DNA of 64,000 nucleotides from Mikania micrantha. Taxonomy: Eukaryota > Streptophyta > Magnoliopsida > Asterales > Asteraceae. Within the stretch, counting starts at the first letter, position 1. Each line of letters starts with the position of its first letter. Below are positions 1 through 9,024 of this stretch, piece after piece. The DNA lies in contig CM018698.1 of NCBI GenBank assembly GCA_009363875.1, positions 61,053,439 through 61,117,438 of the forward strand, in the 5' to 3' direction. The translations under genes and the position numbers were made by a program. Below the pieces are notes generated by a model that was not told where the DNA came from, searched no databases, and saw only the letters and a program-made list of their open reading frames with translations.

Positions 1-159
1 TTGGGCCAGCGCCCTCTCACGTAAACCCCATTAAGGTGAGTTATGGATTTTTACAATCCCCTGTTGTGTGAAAATTACAGAAATTAAAGTGGGGCTTCAG
101 GGTGACGATTATACATGAGACATACTTTAGTTGACCAACAACCCTTCTTTAGTTCCTGA

Positions 160-420
160 TTTTACTATGGCAGATCAGCTGCTATTTTACAATGGAAGAC
201 TAGTGATTCCCAATGTCTCTAGTCTCTACTATGAGACTAAAACTTCTACAGAAGGCTGATGACACTCCAATGGGTGGTCACAAAGGGTTCTTAAAAATAT
301 TCAAATACAATTCTTGGTCCAGCAATGCAAAGTTCGTCAACAATGAAGATACAAAACTGTGTCACCAGCGGATCCACTTCAACAACTGCCTATTCCCTCC
401 CAAACTGCCGTACAAGTCTT
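160..420 (+). pseudogene. Ty3/gypsy integrase zinc-finger remnant
   Basis: About 260 bases carry a decayed piece of the H2C2 zinc-binding start of a gypsy integrase. One frame reads LLFYNGRLVIPNVSS from about 170, and the next frame reads DDTPMGGHKGFLKIFK from about 255, so there is at least one frameshift between the two halves. The pattern of a glycine-rich linker after GRLVIPN and before GGHxGFLKT is standard for this domain. No LTR is visible on either side. It lies downstream of exon 4 of the minus-strand WVD2-like gene, so it probably sits in an intron of that gene. Confidence 0.6.
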
Positions 421-555
421 GATTTAGTCTATAAACATGGTCCTCATGTATTCAAGTTTTTTTATCACTTAGTGAGAACAAGATCAAGTTTTTTATCACT
501 TAATAGCTGCATTGTGCTTTCTGATATCAATATTTCATTAAGAATAGTTTGTTAC

Positions 556-1688
556 CCAGATGATACAGATTTCCATGTTGGTCGTCTTGCAGGATTCATT
601 TTCTCCACTGCTTTCCTTGATCTACATTTGTTCAATTATAAACTAAGCTGAAGTATAAAATTATATTGATAGAACAAATACAATGTAATGGTATATTTAT
701 AGAACAAATACAATGTAATGGGAATTTTTATATTTGCATAAGAAAACACCTTTCGTTTTCTTTCTGATAAGCCACAGAAGTAGAGGTTTTTTGATGTGGT
801 GTCTTTATTGGAAGCTGTAAAAACAGTAAATGAATAAATCATGTGTAAAGTCGATAGTGATAGGAAGTAAATGAAAGTACCTGTCCGGGATTGGAAGGTA
901 ATTGATTAACTCTGTTCTGAAATGTCTTGAAGGCTCGTTTTACAATATCCTTATCTCCCATTTGCTCCATGAACAAAGATCGTCTTCTTGATGAAGCATA
1001 ATTTATAGAAGTCATACTTACGGATAAATGGAATTCCACTGGGGTGACACGTCTGCTTTCTGATACAGATTGCTTCTTGTTTTTTGTTGTTCCCTTGCAT
1101 GATGATGAGGATTCTTTTGCTGGTGTTTCTAATTCAGGGGATTTGGATCCGAATGATTTTATCGTCATTTCTATGTTTTCCACTTTGTTTCGATTTAGCT
1201 AAAAAGAAGAACCAAATCAGTAAAGAAAAACTTAAAGAATTTGAAAAAGTGGTGAATTCAATCAATCAATAACTTACCTTTGGTGTCACATTTGGAGGGT
1301 GTTGGAAATGGGGGGTTTTATCGAGTAAGATAGGTTGGTGTAGGTTGGTGTTTAATGTAGTTATTATTGGAGATTGAAATGACGTCTGATCATCATCATC
1401 AACGGCTTCAACATTGATGTTTATTGGGGATTGGGTGGTGTTGTATGGTTCTTCAAGTCTTGTTCCAGATTCATGGTGAATCTCCTCGGCGGCGGCGGCG
1501 GCTGCAGCTTTCATGGCTGCAATTTTCTTGTAGTGAGCTTCAAAAAAGGCCTTCTTTTGAGCTACAGATCCGGGTGTGGAGCACTTCCCAACTTCCTCTA
1601 AGTACTTGTTGTTGTTACTGGGGGAAAAACAAAGTGAGTCTTCATTCTCATACTTGCCAAAAGAAACCGACACTCCAACTCCCCCCAT
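556..1688 (-). CDS. WVD2-like 7 / TPX2-family protein, 5' exons (partial)
   Basis: Four exons on the minus strand join in one frame: 1688-1278 (137 codons), 1198-881 (106 codons), 814-750 and 621-556. All junctions have GT donors and AG acceptors and the phases fit. Exon 1 has the family signature: SVSFGKYEN near residue 8, then NKYLEEVGK, PGSVAQKKAFFEAHYKK and an alanine-rich stretch; exon 2 has GDKDIVKRAFKTFQNR. In known WVD2-like proteins these precede a C-terminal TPX2 domain that binds microtubules in elongating cells. That domain is not in the window: after exon 4 (phase 2, donor GTAACA) the sequence turns into a gypsy remnant. The rest is probably left of the window, or the gene is broken. 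The exon 1 ATG at 1688 is the first one in frame. Confidence 0.72.
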
Positions 1689-2132
1689 CTCAAAACCCTA
1701 ACCCTAACCCACGAGCAGAATGATGAACAACAACACGTACACACGAACACGATCAAGAAACAAAATTATCAAACAACATGTGGATTGTGGAGTGTTTTCA
1801 TATCCATCCGAGGAGCATAGCATTGGGCATTGGAGATCACAAATCAAATCATGTGTTATCTTTTTCCTACCAATCAATCATCCAGAACAAAAAAAGATGC
1901 TGTAATACACACATTTTCACGGTAAAAATATTAATTAAATTAATGTTACATTAGAGACCCAAGGTTTATGGATGAATAATTTATCCACTTTTCTATTTAA
2001 TTCATGAGATGCTTAAAACTTTATGCGACATTATAATAGTTTTTATTTATTTAGTATTATATGTTCATTACTATTGAATGATGCTACATTTCTTTCGTGT
2101 AACCCCCATCAAATATCCAAATAGTAATACCT
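1689..2132. other. upstream region of the WVD2-like gene, no feature seen
   Basis: AT-rich intergenic DNA between the start codon of the minus-strand WVD2-like gene and the SINE. A promoter is expected here, but no specific element could be singled out. Confidence 0.4.
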
Positions 2133-2148
2133 AGTTAACTAAATTTAT

Positions 2149-2381
2149 AACCAATGGCTTCTAGTTTAATTGTTACCCCTTTGGCTTCCATGTGGGAGGT
2201 TACGAGTTCAAATCCCTCCCAAGGCGAAATAGGGGTTATTGGAAGGTCAGGGGTTTTCTGGTGCGGTTTCCTCCTAGGGTGATGGTGGGGTCTCAACAGA
2301 GGTCATGGTAACTAGACCTTGGTGACGTGGCCTGGATATCAGTGGTTCACACGTTGAGATCAAATGCCGTTCAAAAAAAAA
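2149..2381 (+). mobile_element. tRNA-derived SINE, copy 1
   Basis: A 233-bp unit that starts AACCAATGGCTTCTAG and ends in an A-run after TGCCGTTC. Near the 5' end are a pol III A-box-like stretch (GGCTTCTAGTTTAATTG) and a B box (GAGTTCAAATCC at about 2208), spaced as in a tRNA gene. It is flanked by a 16-bp target-site duplication, AGTTAACTAAATTTAT at 2133-2148 and AGTTAACTGAATTTAT at 2382-2397, with one mismatch. A second copy of the same unit with its own duplication is at 49923-50152, so the limits are well defined. It has no coding capacity and would be moved by a LINE reverse transcriptase. The family could not be matched to a named plant SINE from sequence alone. Confidence 0.88.
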
Positions 2382-2397
2382 AGTTAACTGAATTTAT

Positions 2398-3644
2398 TAC
2401 CTACAAGCAGGAGTTATTATATACACACATCAGGTTTATTAATTGAGGACAAAATCATTAAATCTCAAACTCATGTATCAAAAACCTATCAATGAGAAGC
2501 AGGTTGAATTTGATTTTCTAAAAGATTATAACTCTCAGTAGTGTACATATACGAGGTATAGGAAGATCTAGCAACATATTGGTTTAAATCCTTACGTAGC
2601 CAAGAGACTCACGTCGCACCACGCAACGATCTTGTGAAATATCTTTGATCTATCGTACAACATTAATTTTAATTTTATGCAACCTTTGTTTTTAGCTTAT
2701 TGTTTGTTTAATTTTATGTAGCTTTTATTTTAATGTAAATTTTTTTATCTAATTAACTGGTTTATATATCTATTTATTAAATAATTTTAAATTAATAATT
2801 AGATTTGTTTTAAATAAAAATAGAAAAAAATGGTGATGTGGAGGAAAGACAATGCATACGAGAAGGAAAAATATGTTTAGCATTATCAATTAATATATGT
2901 TTGTCGAAAGAATTAATGAAACCCGATGTTACACGATTACTAGGATATATATGATAAATGCGACCTATAGCTTTGTGAATAGTCTAACACTTGTAATACG
3001 GATGGGACACCCCCAAAAAGTGAGTCATAGATTTGATGAATAATGAAAGTGTGGTTACCCTACGTTCTTAAGGGTCTGTTTGGTATAAGATAATAGAATG
3101 GATAAAAGAATATATTTTAATGAGGGAATAGAATAGCCCATGTAATTAAATGGATTATTAGCATTCCATTTTTATGTTTGTTACCATGTTAAAATGAATT
3201 AAATCATTACTTCATAATACTTATAAAAAAATGTATGGATAAAATATAATTTATGACATGTGAGTTCATTGTTCTTGACTTGAGTCGGGTCATGGTTTGG
3301 GTCGAGGGTCAGGTCATGATTTGAGTCACGAGTCGTATCATGATTCAGAACATGGAAACGGTTTGGTTGGGTCATGGGTCAAAGCATAGTCATTTCATAG
3401 ATTTCATAGGTTGGGTCGTGGTTGAGCCAGAGTTGGGTGATAATTTAGAGTAATGGCTGGGGTCATGACTGCGGTTTGAGTGATATATAAGTTAATATAG
3501 AAGAATGGGCCAGACCATGTTATTACGTAGAAGTATTGAAAAGAAAAACAAGAGAATGAGAATGAGAATGACAATATGAAAGAATCTTTTGTGGAAGAAG
3601 TCTTCTAGCGCATTCCTTTCCCTTTATGTATTCCATAACTGAAA
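2398..3644. other. gene-free stretch with a degenerate short repeat
   Basis: No open frame of interest. From about 3260 to 3490 the sequence repeats, imperfectly, a unit like GGTCATGGTTTGGGTCG many times, which looks like a decayed minisatellite. Near 3075 the bases TTAAGGGTCTGTTTGGTAT resemble one end of a PIF/Harbinger MITE, but no matching second end was found. The last 100 bases lead into exon 1 of the coiled-coil gene. Confidence 0.45.
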
Positions 3645-4126
3645 ATGCCGTGGGAATTCAAAATGGAGGTGAACAAACTATCAAAATTCAGGCTCAAGCT
3701 CCAAACCCTAGTTACGGAAGTTCGTGAACTTAAAGTAATCTCAATCGCTATCCATCCTTTGATTGACTATCATTACGCAATCGCTGTGAACAAGTTACTC
3801 ATCTTTTTCAGGAAAAAGAAGGCGTTTCTTCCGATCAACTTCACAATCAGTTCCAGGTTCCGTCTCTCACATAGAGCTTCTCTTTGATTTCTGCGATTTA
3901 CTTTGACATGATAATGTTGCAAATGCTAGCACTTACATGTCACTTTTAATATCCACCGTCAAAAGGCAGCTCTGGATAGTGTGTTGTCTGAAAGTGTAGA
4001 GTTAAATTCAAATTATTTTGAGTTTAGATATGGAAGCAAGACGAGGAAGGATTTTGTAGAAAGATTAGGGAATTGGAAGCAGAGTTGGGTTCATCTATTG
4101 AACTTCGCCAACAACTTGAAAGCAAG
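3645..4126 (+). CDS. coiled-coil protein gene, exons 1-3 (frameshift in exon 3)
   Basis: Start of a 14-exon plus-strand gene that ends at 26702. Exon 1 is 3645-3734 (30 codons, ending VTEVRELK), exon 2 is 3812-3856 (15 codons), exon 3 is 3966-4126. A second in-frame ATG at 3663 could be the true start. Exon 3 is rich in E, L, R and K and ends in IRELEAELGSSIELRQQLES plus K, typical of a long coiled coil. Exon 3 is 161 bases long, one short of an open frame: the first part reads to RKDFVE in one frame and the rest from KIRELEAEL in another, with the missing base near 4057-4063 in an A-run. The exon 3 acceptor (AAAG at 3962-3965) is weak. I do not recognise the family with certainty. The gene is either a recent pseudogene or carries a sequencing error. 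Confidence 0.62.
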
Positions 4127-4278
4127 GTTAGGTTTGCTAATAATTGTTGTGTTTTATTTGGCTAAATAACTAGCAGTAGCATCGCTTACATTTATTTATA
4201 CATCATTTTCCTTAATACATTTTATGCTCAAATCAAGTAAATAAAATGTTAATTACATCTTCATTTCGTCTGGCAAAT

Positions 4279-4415
4279 ATGATTCCAGAACCAATTAAGT
4301 CATTATATTGAATCAGTCAGGTATGCATGCAATAGGAGATATTCGAGGAATAGGATTCTAAGAGATAACATCCAGAATAAAATAAACACAAATAAGGAAA
4401 ACTAAATAAATAAAT
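4279..4415 (-). repeat. Copia A terminal repeat, left (3' LTR side)
   Basis: This stretch shares extended similarity with 14692-14840 in the same orientation: ATGATNCCAGAACCAATTAA, then TTGAATCA, AGAGATAAC and TCCAGAATAA in the same order. The Copia coding frame at 7623-7790 ends next to it once the hAT insertion is removed, so it is read as the 3' LTR of a minus-strand Copia element. The two copies differ at many positions, so the insertion is old. Exact ends were not resolved. Confidence 0.6.
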
Positions 4416-4452
4416 CTCTTTGCTTCTCCTAAAGTTGGAGCATGAAGATCTC

Positions 4453-7400
4453 CAGTGGCGGATCTAGGAATTTTTTGGAGTGGGTTCACTATTTTTGGAT
4501 GCTCATATTTCATAAGACCGGACATAAAAATTTCGGGTCGTTTGACCGGTTCGGATCATGTAAGGTTCAATACTAATAACAATGCAATGCAATGCAATAA
4601 ATAAATAAAAAAGTACCTATAATTGTTCTCTTCGAGGTTTCATCTTCTGAAAACGTTGCATTACATCTTCAAATGAAACTTGTTGTAAGAACTCCCTTTC
4701 AATGTAACAAATGCAAGCATCGTTCAAGTAACCATCACCCATCCTATTACGCAATTCCGTCTTTAGATGCTTCATTGAAGAAAAACTCCTTTCAACATTA
4801 GCTGTTGCAACGGGTAAAACTAGTGATAACTTTATTAATTGATAAACCAACGGATAAGTAATGTGTTTTCTTGTTTCCACCATGCATTTCGCAAGATCAC
4901 TTACCCCATTCAAGTTGGCAAATCGGGTATCGTTTTTCACATTAGAAATGTAGTGACCGAGTTCATGAATAAGCTTGTCTTTTTTAGTATCATCAAAATC
5001 ATACGGATACATCTCGGCCAACTTTAGCAAGTTTAGATCATTAAATGCACTAAAATTACCAAATGGGCTCAAGGAACTCATACAACTAAGCAAGTTAGTT
5101 GTTACCTCGCTAAAACGATTGCTGAACTCTTGAATTTGCATATCGAGAACCGTGTTAAAATTATTAACCACAAAATGGTGATGATTGGTGATGTTAGTCT
5201 TCCTTCTTCTATATTTCGGGTCAACATACTCTTCTTCCATGTTAACCACTTCAATCTCATGTTTGTCACAAAATGATGTTACATCTTTCAAAAGTGAATC
5301 AAAACCTTCAAGTCGATAACTTTGTAATTTTTCTTTGGTTGACCTAATCAAATCAACCGCATTCAATATATCTTGATCTTTCCTTTGAAGAGCTTCACAC
5401 AAATGGTTGGTAACTCCCAAGATGTGCTTCATCAAATGTAAATAAAATACAAAATTAAAAGTTTTCATGTATATTTGAAGTCCATTTGCTTGACTTTTGT
5501 GAGCGCCATCTATTGCTGAGGTTTCTATATATTCAAGAACATCAATAATAACGGGATATAAAGTTTTCAAACTGAGAAGTGTTTTTTCGTGAGAACTCCA
5601 ACGTGTCTCTCCAGCTCTTGCAAGTGATCGTTCTTGATTCTTTCCACTTCCGGTTTCAATATTCGGATTCAATTCCAATCTCTCTCTTTGTCTTTCTTTC
5701 CTCAAATCTATTCGTTTGCATGAAGCACAAACAACATTTGTTAAATCTGATATTTCTCTAAAAAATTTAAAGATTTCATGATGTTTGCTTGCAAGGGCTA
5801 CAACAACAAGTTGAAGTTGGTGAGCAAAACAATGAACAAAATATGCCGAAGAATTTTCTTTCAAAATCAAAGCTTTCAAACCATTAAACTCACCGGACAT
5901 GTTGCTTGCACCGTCATATCCTTGGCCTCTAATCCTATCCAAACTCAAATTATAGCGAGCAAATAACTCATCAACTGCAGATTTAAGAGATAATGCGTTT
6001 GTTTCCATAACATGAACAAGACCAACAAATCGCTCCTTCACAAATCCTAATTTATCAACATATCTCAAAACCACGGCCATTTGTTCTTTTTTAGAAATAT
6101 CCCTCGATTCATCAACTAATATGGAAAAAACATCATCACCAAGTTCTTCAAACACCTTCTTTAATACTTCTTCCGCGAAACAATTACAAATTTCTTTTTG
6201 GATTGATGGAGCCGTCATTTGGCAATTGCCTGGAGCATTAATTAATATAACCTTTCCAATTTCTTCATTTACTTCTCCCAACAATTTTAAAAACTCTATG
6301 AAATGCCCTCTATAAACAGATTTTTTAGACTCATCATGACCACGAAAAGGTAACCCACCATTTAACAACCCTCTAGCAAGTTTAACCGAAGTACCCAATC
6401 TAATTCTATATTCCTTTTTTTGTTTATCAGTTTGTTTGTCAAAAGCCACATGTATAGATTGAGCTTGTTTAAGTAAGTCTTCCCCCTTTTTACATGCTTT
6501 GTTGTGAAAACTATTGCACTCACCAACATGAACATCAAACCTATTGATTTTTTGCCAACATCGTACCCCTTCACACCCAAATGCGTCATTTTGTCCACTT
6601 TCTTTAAATAAATAACAATACAAACAATATACTTTATCCGTTTTGACACTATATTCTAGCCAATTTCCATGTTGTTGCTCATACCATTCCGGCTTAAATT
6701 TTCTTGACTTACCGCTATACATTGTTTGTGGAAACTCTACCCTCTTGGTTGACATGGACCTTTAAGCAAATAAGCTCTTCTAATTTCATCTTTTTGACTT
6801 GGGTGATAACATGAAATTGGTTTCCTTTCAGAAGGGTCCCATGGAAGATCATTCAAATCTATTTTCAAAGTTTTACTACTTGAAGAAGATGATTCATAGT
6901 TTGATGTTGTTCTTTTGAAATAAATATGAATATTCATTTACCTAAGCATCCAAGAAAATCAAGTTATGAAATTATGTAAATACCCAAATGAAATAACAAA
7001 ATTCAAGCAAATAACTATGAAATAACAACACCAAAATTCAAGCAAATAATCCTCTGCAAAGGTAAATTACGATCGTGAACTACTAATAAAGTTTTCAAAT
7101 AATGCCCATGTAACTTAGAAAAGTTAGAAGCTTAATAAATTTAGAAGCTTACAGTTTGGGTCTTTGTTTCGGAATTGGAAAACAATGGTGAACAGAGATC
7201 ACGAATTGATGATGGAGATGAGATGACGATGGTATGGTGATGGTGAATCGAAGATTTGAAGCTACTAGCGATGGTGGAACGAAATGACGATGGGTGAAAT
7301 GACGATGGTATGGTGCCGTCTGCGTTGGAATGAAATGACGATGGGTGAAAACCCTAAATCATTAGTTAAAATAACATGTGTTAAAAACTAGGGGAAAAAA

Positions 7401-7616
7401 ATGTGGCTCAAAACAGAGTAGAACCCGCGCCACTCTGTCTACGCATCCAAAGTTACACGCCGAGAAACCACTGCGACAGTTTCACATATATGCTATGGGT
7501 TCACTCTCACAATACTTATGGGTTCACTCAGCTTATATATATATATACTCCTATTAAAATTTTGAAATCAAGTGGGTTCCTGTGAACCCATAGCCACAAC
7601 ATTGAATCCGCCCCTG
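4453..7616 (-). mobile_element. hAT DNA transposon, about 3.2 kb
   Basis: The ends are terminal inverted repeats: CAGTGGCGGATCTAGGA on the left and, reading in from the right, CAGGGGCGGATTCAATG. It is flanked by a perfect 8-bp target-site duplication, AAGATCTC, at 4445-4452 and 7617-7624, which is the hAT signature. It inserted just after the pol stop codon of Copia A: the Copia sequence reads continuously across the site once the hAT is taken out. The single gene is on the minus strand. Its 5' leader (about 7150-7340) repeats GAAATGACGATGG several times. The last bases inside the right end are simple AT-rich sequence. Confidence 0.92.
4617..6937 (-). CDS. hAT transposase (zinc finger MYM-type 1-like), one frameshift
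   Basis: Two overlapping minus-strand frames make one transposase. 6937-6737 gives the N-terminus (YFKRTTSNYE, then LNDLPWDPSERKPISCYHP and AYLLKGPCQPR). 6755-4617 gives 712 residues, from VEFPQTMYSGKSRKF onward. The frames must be joined by a one-base shift between 6737 and 6755, so the gene is broken unless translation starts at the second ATG. Visible parts: TTF-type zinc finger with CLYCYLF near residue 50; DUF4371/RNase H-like core with ILVDESRDISKKEQ near residue 215 and GYDGASNMSG near 280; and the C-terminal hAT dimerisation region, VLPVATANVERSFSSMKHLK, near residue 660. The protein would cut and join the element's ends in the nucleus. Confidence 0.88.
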
Positions 7617-7905
7617 AAGATCTCAAATGCCCAACTTGCCAACCAAGAAACGTAAGTGACCAGCTCCCAATGGTTTTGTGAACAAGTCTGTTATCTGATT
7701 CTTTGTGTCAATATGTAAAGGCAAGGTTTCCTTGAACTTCGCTCTTTCTCGAACAAAATAATAGTCCATTTCAACATTTTGGTATGCTGTGGAAAGGGGT
7801 TGTTGGCTATGTGAGGAGGTGATAATCAGAACAAAGGTGTCGCACCAACAAGAGCAACTTGAAAATCTCTGAGGAGCCAACACATCCACAAGACCTCACT
7901 ATCGG
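7617..7905 (-). pseudogene. Copia A RNase H / pol C-terminus fragment
   Basis: Minus-strand frame with VEMDYYFVRERAKFKE, then IDTKNQITDLFTKPLG and RFLVGKLGI, the usual end of a Ty1/copia polyprotein. Further upstream (7790-7905) the frame is degraded. The pol stop lies at the hAT insertion site; the sequence left of the hAT (4416-4452) continues it into the 3' LTR. The hAT-type MITE at 7910 interrupts the fragment, which resumes at 8550. Confidence 0.75.
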
Positions 7906-7909
7906 TGGC

Positions 7910-8541
7910 TAGGGCTGTAAACAGACTCAATGAACACAAATGAGCCCTTGTTCGTGTTTGTTTGTTTAACTTTTAACTTGTTCATGAACGATTCACGAAT
8001 GCTAACTGAACGAAAATTCTTGTTCGTGTTGTTCATTAAGGAATTAAACTTGTTCATGAACGCAAACGAACATATATTATGTAAAAAATAAAAATCAGCA
8101 TTTTCAATATCTAACATTAGACATAATAATTTTATATAAATATAAAACCAAACGCTTGATATAAATATAAAATAATAAAGCAAAAGTTAGAAATAGTAAT
8201 CGTAATTGAAATCACCTTAAACTAATGTTTCAAATTAGTTTCAAATTAAACTAAAATAAAAAAAATTAAGAATGTATAACATATTTAATGAATAAATGTA
8301 ACAAATGAATATATAAACGTAAACAAATATAATCAGCGTAAACGAACATAAACGAACACATTACCGAACGTTCACAAACACAAATGAACAAATATGACCT
8401 CTGTTCATGTTCATTCGTTGAACTAAACGAACAAAATTTCTTGTTCATGTTTGTTATCTATTAAATGAACGAACATAAAAGAACTTCCCGCTGAGCGGTT
8501 TACGAACTGTTCGCTAAACGTTTGGTTCGTTTATAGACCTA
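7910..8541. mobile_element. hAT-type MITE, copy 1 (632 bp)
   Basis: Non-coding and AT-rich, with terminal inverted repeats TAGGGCTGTAAAC (left) and TAGGTCTATAAACGAAC (right, read inward). Flanking 8-bp target duplication TCGGTGGC at 7902-7909 and TCGATGGC at 8542-8549, with one mismatch. The interior repeats variants of TTGTTCATGAACG and GTTCGTGTTTG on both strands, so the single strand could fold heavily. It inserted into the RT/RNase H region of Copia A. A related, poorly bounded copy is at 40977-41580. No transposase frame is present. Confidence 0.8.
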
Positions 8542-8549
8542 TCGATGGC

Positions 8550-8893
8550 AGCCATGGCTTATATGTAAATCCCCATCTATAGGTAAGAAAATGCTTTGAC
8601 CTAGAGAGATTTAAGGTAACAAAAGACTCAAGTGGCAACCTTCATATGTTCTTGTTTGGGATTTGAAACAAATTGACTTAGTATTTTAACAACCAACAAC
8701 CAAATCCAGTTACGTCCCACTAAAGTAGTTTGTTAACAAGAGTATGCTATGTCAGGCCTAATGGCTTTAAGATACAAAAGCCTACCAAAACGTCAACTTG
8801 TATTGGGGAGCATCAATTTTTGGACTTTCGAGACACTGATCCAATTTTGAAGTTTAATCGTGGGAAATAGGCCCGGTCTACCCTCCCAAGTAA
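8550..8893 (-). pseudogene. Copia A reverse transcriptase 3' part
   Basis: Minus-strand remnant readable as FGRLLYLKAIRPDIAYS, then ILSQFVSNPKQEHMKVA and FCYLK, matching the end of the Copia reverse transcriptase. Stops interrupt it. It is cut on the left by the MITE and on the right by Copia B, which inserted with a TGCAC duplication at 8894-8898. Upstream Copia A sequence continues at 13493, so the older element is split in pieces by later insertions. Confidence 0.65.
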
Positions 8894-9024
8894 TGCACTA
8901 ATAACCTTGTAATATTGTTTGTAATTGTATTGTGTATTGTAAACATATACAGAGAGATTATATAATAAACATATTTACACAAACACCCCTCTAATATCTA
9001 AACTGTCTAATAGTCCCCCTCAAG

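Noticed and set aside
1720..1905. 61-codon plus-strand frame upstream of the WVD2-like gene
   Set aside because: Opposite strand of the promoter and 5' leader, low-complexity composition, no homologous pattern.
3077..3200. MITE starting TTAAGGGTCTGTTTGGTAT
   Set aside because: No matching inverted end or second TTA could be found downstream.
3260..3490. Degenerate GGTCATGGTTTGGGTCG repeats as a possible regulatory array
   Set aside because: Units are irregular in length and spacing, with no clear consensus; a decayed minisatellite explains them.
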